From assembly GCA_002747255.1 (NCBI GenBank), contig PDUC01000027.1, forward strand, positions 1 to 64,000: DNA of 64,000 nucleotides, read 5' to 3'. The notes under the pieces are model-generated. The model was not told the origin of the DNA and searched no databases. It saw only the letters and a list, made by a program, of their open reading frames with translations. A program made the position numbers and the translations under genes. This stretch comes from Acidobacteriota bacterium (GTDB lineage: Bacteria > Acidobacteriota > Holophagae > Acanthopleuribacterales > Acanthopleuribacteraceae). Positions 28,001 through 36,568 of this stretch are shown here, one piece after another; within the stretch, counting starts at the first letter, position 1, and each line of letters starts with the position of its first letter.

Positions 28001-31000
28001 TGAACTTCATTGACGCTATCGAGGAAAGCCGATTGAATTTTCTTTTGATCTGAACTCATGTCCAACCAATAGAGCTTGTAATTGGCCGGATTGGCATCTT
28101 CCAGGTCAATGGCAAGCCTTGTTGGACCTTCAACCCCGGAACCAACGACTTCCTGAAATCCCTTAATCCAGGTTTCATAGATTTCATAACCCTCTTCAAT
28201 ACTGTATTGCCAACTGATTTTGGAGCTGCCATCGGCCTCAACCCGAATGGAAATTAAGGCCAGTTCACCATCTTCAAAAGTACCGTTGGTCCAGCGGACA
28301 AACATGTCGCCCAGGAATCCGGAGTGATCGAGCTCGTGGATGCGGTAGGCAAAGGTATCCGAGAAGCCGATTGGTATGAGCAGTTCTTCAAGAGCTTCGC
28401 GGTTTTGTGACAAGAACTCATAACTCGATCCGTTCACCCCAATGAGATCCAGATTGTAAACCCGCTCACCTTCAAAGAATACCGACATCAATTCCATCAA
28501 TTCCGTACCGGCAGGGACAGGGGCAAAGGAGATTTCGCTTTGTGCCATACCTGACGCATCCAGGTACTCGGCGAGGAAGGTGCCCTGTCCGTTGACATCG
28601 ATGTGAATGGAGATGTTTTGCATGGTTCCGGTAGCGGCATCGCCATCGGTCCACGCTTCAAACAGGGTTTCCCAATCGGGTTCAGAGGAACCTGCGGGCA
28701 GGGCTTGGATCAGTTTCGCGACTTGTTGTTCATCCCGAGCGAAGGCATAGCCGTAACCGGATCCAAAAATGGCGTTCATGTCAAAGGACATATCCTCCAT
28801 TAAGTAACCCAACAACGTGTAGGTATGTTCACGGCCGACTTGCATTATTTGAACTGAGTCCGCCCCGTTTTCAACCAGCATGAACTGCAACTCACATGAA
28901 CCGTCGCCCTGCATTTTGAGAACCATATTGGTCAATTCCGGATCTAAATGATCGTCGCCATTGGTCCACAGAGAAAAATCACCGGCACGGTTCCCGACTG
29001 CTGAACCGTCGAGGTTAAAGGCTATGCCATCGAGTTTATCGGCAAGACCGCTGACGTGTCGAGACAGGAAGTCGTGACTGCTGGCAGACATACCGCCATC
29101 AGGAGGCGAAGTGGAAAAGTAGATGCCCGCATGGGGAATATCGGGATTTTGACTGTAAATTTCGTTGAGATCGTATTGTGCCATGGCCACTTCAAAGAAA
29201 TCCAGCACACTTTGCGTCATGCGCTGCCGCGTACCGTGCATGTAGGCTTGGTAGACCTTTTTAGTGCCGGGATCAGTCCAAAACATGCGATGTTCGTTTC
29301 TGTTGTCTGCCTTGGTGTCGAGTACCAATCCAACGGGCTCTTTCAAGTGCGTATCAAGCACATTCTCAACCATGGTTCCATCGAGGTTGGCACGCTGAAT
29401 TCTACCCGCAGTTGAATCTGTCCAGTAAATTTTGTCTTCTACGGTGTCGATATCAATACCTTTGGGACCCATTAATCCCCGGGAAACCAGAGCCAGGGGC
29501 TGATCCAAAGAGGCAGCACGCTGTTGGTGAAAACCACCACCGCTCCTGATAACGGTGCTCAACACCCTGTCATCCACCGCTCCGTTATTAACCTGGTAGT
29601 GGAATGTGAGATCACCTGCGCCTTCTTCATCGATCACCATCACGATGTTGACTAACTCACCATTGAAAGCATCCATGGTTCCGTCTGTCCAATCCACAAA
29701 AAGTCTAGACCAGTTCGGCTCGTCAACGCTGTCGGGAAGCAGCAGCAAGAACGCCTCTCGATTGTCTGGATTTGACAGGAACTGATGAACATCCGAAGGC
29801 TGCAAGAGTGTATTGAAGTCAACCGTTACGGGAACGGAGGAGAGGTCCAGAAACGGATTGGGGTGATTGAATAGCCGCAATATTTTGGTAACACGGGTAT
29901 CGACATCAATATACCATGTTAGCTGAGAACCGCCATCGGCATAGGTATCGATAACCACGTTGACCAATTCGCCATCGTCGTCTCCTTGCCCCGACACACC
30001 GTTGGTCCAGTTGGCAATTTGTTTGCTCCACATATCGGGATTGTCCACATCAAAGGGAAGTTGAGGCACAAGTCTGCTGGAATGAGCCGGATCACTGATA
30101 AAAGCGTGCGAGAAACCAACCCCGTTGAGCTGATCCAGGTCGTAGGTATGGGGAGGCGCTTGAAGACTCAAACCAAATAAATCCAGCAGGAAAATGGTAT
30201 CCGAAGATCGCGAACCATCTCGATTGGTTCGCATAATCTGGCTGGTACTGATGTCGGTCCAGAACATCCAGTCATGTTCAAGATCGATTGCAAAATCATA
30301 GACATCGCTGAACTGGTGAGGCGTGACATCGTTTTCATTTATGAAATCATAGACTTTTCCCGTGCTGGCAGGCCAAACCGGTTTGTAGCGCATGGGTATT
30401 ACAGGCCAGGCTGTACCGATTTTGTCTGTTTTGTACCAGACAACCACAAAATCATCGTTGTAAAACGGATGATTGTTAATCATGCCCGGATTACCGGCTG
30501 TGGGATTGTCATTGCCTTTAATGGGTGCCAACTGACCGAAGGGATCCTCTGTGGTGTTGACGGGTATAATGGAACCGCTTCTTGAGTCCCGATCATACAG
30601 ATCGACGTCATAGCGAGTCAGTTCATTTAAAACATAGCCGTTTTTGCCCGAATTATCACTGTGAAGAGGATTGGTAATGGCTCTGCCTATGAGAGTAGGA
30701 ACCTGATCGTAGACATTGGGATATTCCTCGAGAACATCCTCGAGCGCAACCGTTTTAACCACGTTGATTAAGGAAGGTTGAAGCTCCTGCATGTACAGAA
30801 AAACGGTATAAGTATCGGGTTTGGGATTATTGTAAACACCATTGACCACCGTGGCATCAAAATTCGAGTAAAGCATGCTGTGATATTGATATTCCGGTTT
30901 ATCGGGTTCGAGATTGACCGGTGGGTTGATATCAACAGGCACTCCCGCTATGTGGATTTGTGGATTGGGCTCCCATTCACTGACTCCGGTATTGGGATGA

Positions 31001-34000
31001 GGTCCGTAAACAAAGGGATCGACACCGTTTTCAGGTACCCAGCAATCGCCGTTCATATCCATAATACCCGATTCGCAATCGGGATCGGGATTCGGCTGGT
31101 ATTCGCCAAAAAGCTCCCAGGGCCAATAGATGGTGTAAGAGCCTGGCTTGACGGCATAGAGCTTCCTGTTTTCGGGCAATTCCGAGTCCATCCAGAAGAA
31201 AGCCTGCATGTCGATTTCTCCGTTGGCGTTGCGAATTTCAACAGGAGGCCCCCAAGCTGCATTGGTGCTGGGGTCAAGAGCCTCGCCCTGAGGTCTGACT
31301 TCCCTGCCAATAACCCATCGAGTAAAACTGCCAAAGAGGAATGCGTCCACACCCGCAATAAAGCCATCGACATTATCTGGCTCGCTTCCAAGAGCCTCCA
31401 ACTGTGAAAAGGAGCCTAAAATGGCTGCTTGCGTAAAATCGCCGGTGATGAACACTTTCCCCTCGGAATTCATGGCAAGGTCATAGGCCTCATCATTGCT
31501 GGGCCCACCACCAGCCGTTGCCCGCTTCCAGGTGCCATCGGTTGTTATTTTAGCGACCATGGCATCCCGATTGGTTTCAGAACCGGTAGTCCCAGCACTG
31601 ATGGCAGCCTCCAGATTGCTTATTTCCACAATAAGAGCGTCCAATTCAACCTGAAAATCACTGTACAGTACCCAGACACAGGGTGGCACATCGATTCCCG
31701 ATGGACAATCAGCGGGTTCTTCACTTTGCAGGGCGTTATACGTAAATACAGTATCATCACCTTCATAGAGCGTAACATCCGTATCGGAAAGATTAATTAG
31801 AATGGTCTGATACGGATTGCCGACCGTATTAAAAATGATTGTTTCAAGCAGGTTGGGTGTGCTTGGATCGGTGTCGTTCGTATATTCAAAGGTTAAAGTT
31901 AAAATGTCACTGGTAGGATTGTACTCGTACAGCACTTGAACAAGTTCGCTATTGCTGGAGTCTGTTGTGCCATCAGTCCATTCATTGAATTGAGCTGTCC
32001 ATGTAGCAGCCGTTGGAGGAGGTGTATTGGGATCATCCAATCGAGCAGCTAAAGCGACTTGATCTGTTGTGTTGTTAAAATGCTCGAAAGGGTATAAATG
32101 AGTAAGTAACTCGTTATCGAAAGCGGTACAGGCATTTACCACACCCGGGGGAGGGTCCAGTTCCAGCAGGACTTCTAACGGAATTTGGGTGACATCCAGG
32201 TAATTGTATCGAAAGGTCGCATCTCCTGATTCATTGAGCACATTGAATACAACAGAAATCAATTCATTATCCCCAGCACAGTTGCCGTTCCTCCAGGTAC
32301 CACCGGGGGCCAAATCCGTGTCAGCTGGCTTTGTTGTGCCTGGCAGCAGTGCATTGACGGCTGTAAGGTCAAAATCAATGTTATCTTTAAAGATCGTTTG
32401 ACCCAGCTTGTCTTCTCCCATTATGTTGGCTATGAGACGGGAATTCGCCAAATGGTTAAGCCATTTGATCGTCATATCTCCATTTCCTGCGATTTGAACC
32501 TGAACATCGGAAAGTTCACCATCGCCTTGATAATAGTTGCCGTCTGTCCAGGTTACAAGATCAGGCCAGTTGCCCGCGCCAAACACAAAACCCAGCATAT
32601 CTTCAAAGCTGTTGTCCGGGTTGTAATTACCTGCGCTATCCTGGATTAAGCCTTGAATGTGCTGAACTGGACTTGAACTGCCTCCTAGTTCCGTACTCAG
32701 TATATATTCCCCAGCTCCATGTGGAACAAAATGACTTATGGGCTCAAACAGAGAATGTATCAAATAATCATCGTTGTAAAGACCGTATTTTCCATAGGCT
32801 GTCACGCCCTCCTGCTCCAGTTCCGCGCGGCGGGCGAGCGCCCTTTCCAGTTGAGCTTGTAATTGTGCGGTGTAGTCTGTGTTGGGTTCAACAGGCGTCA
32901 GAGAGCCAAAAGTAGTTGGCGCATTGATCGCTCCGACAATGTATGCCGTTCCTTCTTCGTCCACCGCGATGGCATTCGCCGAGGTCGCTTGGGGAACGTA
33001 GTTGGAACCCGCGTCCGGTGGTGGGTTTGCTCCAGCTGACTTCGCCCATAAAAAATGGCCTGATTCATCCAGCTTGGCGGCAAAGATATCAACCGAACCA
33101 ACGGATTCCAGGGGATAGTCCTGTGAATAGACGCCCGAAGCCCAGTCCGAAGTGGTTGCGGTGCTGCTGAATTCACCGGTTATGAAAACGTGCCCGCTAT
33201 CCTCTAATCTATCGAGAGCGATAGCCGTTCCCCGAACATCCTGTGAACCTCCCAGCGTAGAGACATTCTTCCAGGAAAAATAACCTGCATCAATTTCATC
33301 GTTAGCCATTGCTATCAAATCTTCTAAAAAATCTAACTGGTTTTCTAAATACTGTATATCACTTGTAAGACGCGCTACTTTATCATGGTAGTGGTCGTAA
33401 TAATGCCACCCCGGGTTATATGGAAAATTTTCCGGTAGCGGGCAAAGCCACCAATGATGCCCAAGGAAATCAAACGCAAGGTAAGAGCCATATTCGCAAT
33501 TTCCAGGCTCGCTGATCTCTTCTATATCTTCTTCAGCTTGAACAATACGCCACTCTACATTATTTCGCTCGTTCTGCAAGATGGGTATCAACTCCGACAT
33601 CTCTTCATATACATCGGATTTACATACCATTTTAAGAAAGAAGGCGTCCGTTCCCCCCTCGGCAGTTTTACTGAATTCTGTGCCAAAGTTGACGGAACCG
33701 CTAAAGGAACCTGTTGCATAGAGATAGGGACGATCTATTGCTTCACTGCCAACATAATATAGATTTGTAAAGTAGGTGCCGGGACCCACTGCGATATCGT
33801 TGATGCGACTGTTGCCCGTGCCATCTATTTTTTTTGCCCAGTGAAATAGTCCGTCTGAACCCTTCAACATGGCCACAAAACCCGCAGACTGACTGGTGTT
33901 CAACTCCAAATTGGTCAATCCGTCAAAAGTGGCCGAATCTGTAAATTGACCACAGACATAGACGTTCACACCGCCATAGCGTATGTGAAAAACTGCCAAA

Positions 34001-34575
34001 CTCAATCCCTCTGCATCGCCTGTGGCATTAATCTGGCTGGCCCATTGCCATTCGCCGTCGTTGTCAATTTTCGCTATGAATGCCTGTTTGTAATCTTCTG
34101 ACGAATCGAGAGAAGTCACCGGGAAGTCGGTATTGGCATTGTGAAAATCGATCCAGCCGGAGAAATACCCGGTGATATAGGCATTGCCGTTGTTATCGAC
34201 GACAATTTTATTGCTTTCAATATCATGGCTACCTCTGATGGTCGCCAGCCAGGTGGTGTCTTCATCCCACTTGCCAACTTTATCCAGTTTACCGACAAAA
34301 GTGTTCAGAGCCTGGTTGAAGCTGGTGAAAGTGCCTTCGTGATTGCCGAAAGAGGCTTGCCCACTGGCTGTGGTGGCAAATGTACCGGTTACGTAGACGT
34401 GGTCGTCATTGGAGTAGGCCACGGATTTCGCGCTATCCCTCAAGTCTCCGCCTGTGCGGACAGGCCATATACTCTGTGACAAAGCAGGAGTTGCAGTCAG
34501 AAGAAACGCAAAACCCAGAAGAAAGATTAAAGTCTTTTGAATGCTGTCTTTTATTTTTTGTTCCCTTTGCCTCAT
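22033..34575 (-). CDS. 4180-aa exported multi-domain surface protein with two interrupted propellers, coiled coils and nine 'WT-G' modules
   Basis: N-terminal signal peptide (TLIFLLGFAFLLTATPALSQ). Residues ~35-315, 428-565 and 1000-1090 form SBBP-type propeller blades (VYVTGTFA, AYITGYFSG, VFITGDFT). This propeller is broken by insertions at ~317-427 and ~566-1000, each with long heptad-like helices. YWTD/LDL-receptor-like blades occur near 1439, 1718, 1755, 2172 and 2214 (KIYWTDSTAGRIQRANLDG). Nine copies of a module with W(T/R)xG, ~5-15 residues, then EL and alternating beta strands have the W near 676, 761, 866, 1523, 1629, 1870, 1975, 2095 and 2504. Residues ~3000-3800 are helical. The C-terminus has a beta domain (FATRIRSVGVWFSDYG, RLIGRSVWNTRWLLIIPG) and a Ser/Gly/Asp-rich tail. 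The ribosome site GGAGGTGCGAA precedes the ATG, which overlaps the upstream stop. Role unknown; adhesion or surface-layer function inferred. Confidence 0.85.
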   Translation of the reverse strand: MRQREQKIKDSIQKTLIFLLGFAFLLTATPALSQSIWPVRTGGDLRDSAKSVAYSNDDHVYVTGTFATTASGQASFGNHEGTFTSFNQALNTFVGKLDKVGKWDEDTTWLATIRGSHDIESNKIVVDNNGNAYITGYFSGWIDFHNANTDFPVTSLDSSEDYKQAFIAKIDNDGEWQWASQINATGDAEGLSLAVFHIRYGGVNVYVCGQFTDSATFDGLTNLELNTSQSAGFVAMLKGSDGLFHWAKKIDGTGNSRINDIAVGPGTYFTNLYYVGSEAIDRPYLYATGSFSGSVNFGTEFSKTAEGGTDAFFLKMVCKSDVYEEMSELIPILQNERNNVEWRIVQAEEDIEEISEPGNCEYGSYLAFDFLGHHWWLCPLPENFPYNPGWHYYDHYHDKVARLTSDIQYLENQLDFLEDLIAMANDEIDAGYFSWKNVSTLGGSQDVRGTAIALDRLEDSGHVFITGEFSSTATTSDWASGVYSQDYPLESVGSVDIFAAKLDESGHFLWAKSAGANPPPDAGSNYVPQATSANAIAVDEEGTAYIVGAINAPTTFGSLTPVEPNTDYTAQLQAQLERALARRAELEQEGVTAYGKYGLYNDDYLIHSLFEPISHFVPHGAGEYILSTELGGSSSPVQHIQGLIQDSAGNYNPDNSFEDMLGFVFGAGNWPDLVTWTDGNYYQGDGELSDVQVQIAGNGDMTIKWLNHLANSRLIANIMGEDKLGQTIFKDNIDFDLTAVNALLPGTTKPADTDLAPGGTWRNGNCAGDNELISVVFNVLNESGDATFRYNYLDVTQIPLEVLLELDPPPGVVNACTAFDNELLTHLYPFEHFNNTTDQVALAARLDDPNTPPPTAATWTAQFNEWTDGTTDSSNSELVQVLYEYNPTSDILTLTFEYTNDTDPSTPNLLETIIFNTVGNPYQTILINLSDTDVTLYEGDDTVFTYNALQSEEPADCPSGIDVPPCVWVLYSDFQVELDALIVEISNLEAAISAGTTGSETNRDAMVAKITTDGTWKRATAGGGPSNDEAYDLAMNSEGKVFITGDFTQAAILGSFSQLEALGSEPDNVDGFIAGVDAFLFGSFTRWVIGREVRPQGEALDPSTNAAWGPPVEIRNANGEIDMQAFFWMDSELPENRKLYAVKPGSYTIYWPWELFGEYQPNPDPDCESGIMDMNGDCWVPENGVDPFVYGPHPNTGVSEWEPNPQIHIAGVPVDINPPVNLEPDKPEYQYHSMLYSNFDATVVNGVYNNPKPDTYTVFLYMQELQPSLINVVKTVALEDVLEEYPNVYDQVPTLIGRAITNPLHSDNSGKNGYVLNELTRYDVDLYDRDSRSGSIIPVNTTEDPFGQLAPIKGNDNPTAGNPGMINNHPFYNDDFVVVWYKTDKIGTAWPVIPMRYKPVWPASTGKVYDFINENDVTPHQFSDVYDFAIDLEHDWMFWTDISTSQIMRTNRDGSRSSDTIFLLDLFGLSLQAPPHTYDLDQLNGVGFSHAFISDPAHSSRLVPQLPFDVDNPDMWSKQIANWTNGVSGQGDDDGELVNVVIDTYADGGSQLTWYIDVDTRVTKILRLFNHPNPFLDLSSVPVTVDFNTLLQPSDVHQFLSNPDNREAFLLLLPDSVDEPNWSRLFVDWTDGTMDAFNGELVNIVMVIDEEGAGDLTFHYQVNNGAVDDRVLSTVIRSGGGFHQQRAASLDQPLALVSRGLMGPKGIDIDTVEDKIYWTDSTAGRIQRANLDGTMVENVLDTHLKEPVGLVLDTKADNRNEHRMFWTDPGTKKVYQAYMHGTRQRMTQSVLDFFEVAMAQYDLNEIYSQNPDIPHAGIYFSTSPPDGGMSASSHDFLSRHVSGLADKLDGIAFNLDGSAVGNRAGDFSLWTNGDDHLDPELTNMVLKMQGDGSCELQFMLVENGADSVQIMQVGREHTYTLLGYLMEDMSFDMNAIFGSGYGYAFARDEQQVAKLIQALPAGSSEPDWETLFEAWTDGDAATGTMQNISIHIDVNGQGTFLAEYLDASGMAQSEISFAPVPAGTELMELMSVFFEGERVYNLDLIGVNGSSYEFLSQNREALEELLIPIGFSDTFAYRIHELDHSGFLGDMFVRWTNGTFEDGELALISIRVEADGSSKISWQYSIEEGYEIYETWIKGFQEVVGSGVEGPTRLAIDLEDANPANYKLYWLDMSSDQKKIQSAFLDSVNEVQDVVTDLVSPSGLAVYNGKLYWSDNVTAQIYQSELDGSFVKPRLFGGPYNAPKAIHITSRQLPGGSLQVDSALTDAGIDKIVIASQLGSEVLNQPVLYPDVYPEMSLYIQNDPTLPGFNPNDEHADFFPSATGSGQNAIFALRDDLDYGSEPYVLLKYRSPVDNQWTMKVYQVERNGFGYNFSEFTGVAGNPFFAPYPLRLMGTCEDTTGSGEPYFEDYKYNTYAKSAGQIHARFYYPLQNSYYWDEDEFGSIKNGGCVAWLGGDVYNVNELLEYEGAYSRAHWAVYHSRDRLAALLPAGSDQPDWENLLQMWTNQQLVDGELQTDSDGELNNVIIEVFKNGQSKITWEYWAAYPRTEGTLPLTMTTVIRSDTRTQELLDFFFNLFNDVLEEKYASPIEVVYNIRWPDVSPVLTVGETLLFPKNGLPDIFNQEAVQVIYERPDGEETDRPRSLVNLIDPLTPREVQLIDADLPSFPDDIAIEYRNGQPVIVSGGSGSILVPFSLRSRLSFDAVSGKLAFGGYMDTTVAGEPLLMLNVMTNHEREFLKTLSSEAQWGEAIDALYAKTRNPNDVNWPIDGVEYDSPYWLGTDQLDESEPFSQTLLSGEPKALSAGNADSTGWVTVVFNNDQTLNPLPVTLAVFRVDCLEYSPNRYSPYIGEVKIIPSDNVFDEQLTLRHSGDFGGNSFDDRNNNNIQDPGERALYFEWYYKPDEGGVSPAPPEFDDNGVMIPGSGWRLFEQGPGLQEITLGGANLTTLSDNWFFARYRGVPTCQNDEQFTQLAGDPSSTPTHPRGVLAEGWIKRVVRRLNAFEARVQDFHSSPTNTYASMIGQLGERYEGPVAMNNNPDNLNSMGLIEAYETVLRRGMSLSIDGTPPINYDPANNALLLVANRIAGFYTLLGNEAYADAIDPTIGFDSGGEMGYVSPTLFAFQNQQDSLLAEELALLRGRDDYSSGVAASPVYNRLYWNFTSGDGEVAYVQAYNIQDQDISGVVDETDARILFPQGHGDAWGHYLTAMTTFYKLLTHPYYSWIPRAEAVTVSGVALQVDYEDERKFAQVAAKKAKTGAQIVNMTYREKYVADPSGQWQGYKDSQPDRAWGLSEWARRAGQGAYFDWVTANSILPVEDLERTGLEKVDRTSVVELRSIAAEFTAIQAELDKADAGSNPLGLARGALAFDIDPQEVDDGKTHFEQLYERAMDNMANALFVFDQANQLSNRLRFNQDSVDDFTANIYDQDYDYMSRLIEVFGYPYDGDIGPGGTYPTGYDGPDIHHYMYVDYERLTGKNLARFDTWTSTLTLKDDSDQQPIEDWLDSWWDSNGLDPTFQPSPIDKWTNFIKDINTVTYQFVEPGQGVSFHDYYHDSYTRDIGLLVPDPSWGERRAKGEIQIAMGGLIQAIAQVDVALNEYDRLIDTMEGTIVDLVQQFNFDTSVSHANWRQFHIFTDIDEGIKKVKRLRTVLNIESEWLDVVTTSMQEAIPDEVGTSNDAFSGLHAALETSGGTMQNVIKTVDTALGLSEELELMAKEAMAMSHDITISNMSAKHDLGVAIRELEAQIRQEPGLRLEVYIALDTVKSKVAAYKAAVAKGNRLLDEMIVFRKNAAANTQDYRYKDMFFRVMRNEALQKYHAQFDLAAKYVYLAAAAYDYETNLLGTNELAGRDFLTSIVRQRNLGEMERSMSGELIPLPGRAGLADPIARMKANFDVLKPQLGFNNPQVETNRFSIRKQLFRINSDNDTAWREELARHRVDNLWAIPEFVRYCRPFAPQGAAPEPGIVIPFSTNVVSRMNFFGWPLGSEDSAYDPSHFATRIRSVGVWFSDYGDLNLSQTPRVYLVPAGMDVLRSPDATDFEVREWQIVDQKLPVPMPLTLEDVEEPDWIPINHSLSEDIYDIRQFSAFRAYDDSGEFIPEETTTDSRLIGRSVWNTRWLLIIPGAYMHSDANAAIDDFINGVSDINFFFETYAYSGNKKNNKDTDSDSGGHASEESGLSEGGDQ

Positions 34576-36341
34576 TTCGCACCTCCCGCGTTAAGTTCCT
34601 CCGTGCTGGAAACAAGTTTCAGTCTGAAAGTACCCGAAACAGCGATATCGTTTTTATGCAGGCCTGTAATCGTTTCAGTAAATGTCCCGCCCATGATGGT
34701 GGATCCCCATCCGGGTTTATTGGACCATGAACCGTCGTCCATGGCCACTCCCTCCGGATCCAGCTCCGCGAAATCAAGCTGAAAATGCCTGACAATCCTC
34801 AAGGCTTCCTCAAACCCTTCCGGCAATGGCAGATAATGTTCGTCCAGGTTGTTGTGATCGGGATGATATTTGTGCTTGAAGGGGTTTGTGGGGAGATCGG
34901 GGTCCACGGTAAGCTGCACCGTTAAACTGCGCAGGAAATCAAATGAACCGGACATGGAGAGTTCGGTTCCCTCGAAATCATAAGCTGCTGTACTGATTCG
35001 GTAACCAAGAGGTTCGCCGTCCGACTGACCGGCACCCTGGAATTGGGGCACCAAGCTGTCATCGGTAATCAGCACGTAACGGCCGGGTTGATCGACTTCG
35101 TAGAGCGGCTCTTCTCCCGGGTCTGGATTGTTTACTACGGTATAGGTGCCATCCTCCCACAGTTGTATGACCTCTTTCAGCAAGCGTGCCTGACCATCGC
35201 CATCCACATGAATGATGATCCTGAAGGTGAACGGTCGATGAACCGGTTCGGGCTCCAGGGAACCCAATTGTGACTGACTGACATTTGAGACACGCACCAA
35301 ACCGACCCACAACCCGCCATAAGCCGTTCTGGATCTCTTTTCCGCGCGCACGGGAACGAGCCATCGACTGCCCGCGTTATCGCGTATCTCGAGGATGGAA
35401 TGGGTTTCATGCGCACTCAAGTTGGCTCGATCCACTGAAAACTGAACACTGGTTACATGGTCTGTAGGTGCTTCCACCACCATGGACTGTTCAAACTGAG
35501 GCCAAACTTCGGTTTTAAACTCATCATCCAGCTGCTGCCGGTAATGAAGCGGAACGGGATGTTCGGCACTCAGCATTTCGAAGGTGATGTTCCCGGCCGC
35601 TCCGATATTTTTTACATGAACGTGAGCCTTCTGAACAAGAGAGTTGAAGTCCATGCCTGAAGCACCCGGTAATTCCACCATAAGGGGACCGTTAAAGGAC
35701 GACTCGCCCTGCGTGTAGATCCAATAGCTCTCGCCAGCCCGCATGGACTGGGCTGGATTCACCTGTACCCATCTGCCATCCGATCCCAGTCTGTAAAAAA
35801 GATTGCCCTGATGGGCTTCAGATGAGGAAAAGAAATTGGCAAACGTGGGCGGATGTTCCCGATCCAGATGGAAACCGACTAAGTTGTAGGAGTCCGGTAC
35901 CCATTTTATTTTATCCACTGAAGGAACACCCGAAACAACCAGCGTCACAGGTTGTTGTCCGGCATAGTTGACAAGGTAGGACTTACCGGAAAACATGCGA
36001 TACAAATTGACTGCCATGGCTGCAGGCGCGTTTTCAGGAACCCACACCAGCCATCCGGACTTGTTCCACAATCCTTCGGTTGGATCTTGTATGAAGTCCA
36101 TTTTGGTACGCCGTTGAGCCCATGTCCAGACCGCTTCAATATCATGACCGGCAAACACCTCGCCTGGACGGTTCGCCTCTGGTTGAACTTCCAGATAGAT
36201 TGCGTTCCAACCGGGATTCAGCGTTATCTCCTGATCCCAGGTTTGCGCGAAAACAGGGGTGGACAGGATTAACAACCCACTCAGAATATAGAAAAATCTC
36301 CCAATCAGAGATCCGCATGATCCCCTACTTAATTTCAGCAT
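34572..36341 (-). CDS. 590-aa exported protein, first gene of the giant surface-protein operon
   Basis: Signal peptide at residues ~15-33 (FYILSGLLILSTPVFAQ), then a beta-rich protein opening with EITLNPGWNAIYLEVQPE. Further marked blocks are GKSYLVNYAG, DSYNLVGFHLDRE and MRAGESYWIYTQGE, all Trp/Tyr/Gly-rich. The C-terminal third has FTFRIIIHVDGDGQARLLKEV and an end of IAVSGTFRLKLVSST. From memory, proteins with this 'NPGWNAIYLEV' opening accompany giant surface proteins in other phyla, but I cannot check that here. I chose the ATG at 36339-36341 because AGGAGAGGGGAGCG lies directly upstream; an earlier in-frame ATG at 36419 lacks one and spoils the signal peptide. Its stop overlaps the 4180-aa gene (ATGA), so the two are probably made together. 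Confidence 0.82.
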   Translation of the reverse strand: MLKLSRGSCGSLIGRFFYILSGLLILSTPVFAQTWDQEITLNPGWNAIYLEVQPEANRPGEVFAGHDIEAVWTWAQRRTKMDFIQDPTEGLWNKSGWLVWVPENAPAAMAVNLYRMFSGKSYLVNYAGQQPVTLVVSGVPSVDKIKWVPDSYNLVGFHLDREHPPTFANFFSSSEAHQGNLFYRLGSDGRWVQVNPAQSMRAGESYWIYTQGESSFNGPLMVELPGASGMDFNSLVQKAHVHVKNIGAAGNITFEMLSAEHPVPLHYRQQLDDEFKTEVWPQFEQSMVVEAPTDHVTSVQFSVDRANLSAHETHSILEIRDNAGSRWLVPVRAEKRSRTAYGGLWVGLVRVSNVSQSQLGSLEPEPVHRPFTFRIIIHVDGDGQARLLKEVIQLWEDGTYTVVNNPDPGEEPLYEVDQPGRYVLITDDSLVPQFQGAGQSDGEPLGYRISTAAYDFEGTELSMSGSFDFLRSLTVQLTVDPDLPTNPFKHKYHPDHNNLDEHYLPLPEGFEEALRIVRHFQLDFAELDPEGVAMDDGSWSNKPGWGSTIMGGTFTETITGLHKNDIAVSGTFRLKLVSSTEELNAGGAK

Positions 36342-36568
36342 CGCTCCCCTCTCCTTTTCCCCAGTCCAGGTAGATGTCCAGGAATAGAGTTTCAGGTGAG
36401 GATTCACGAAACAGACCAATTTGAGAGGAAACCTGCGGAAAACGTCGCTCGTTCATGAGCAACAACCGCTCAGATAATCAAAACAAAATGGGCTTGATTT
36501 TGTGAATTTTCCGACGTTCCTTATTTCCAGTTCCAGGTAGTTACCGAAGGTCTGGTTTATACGAAGTC

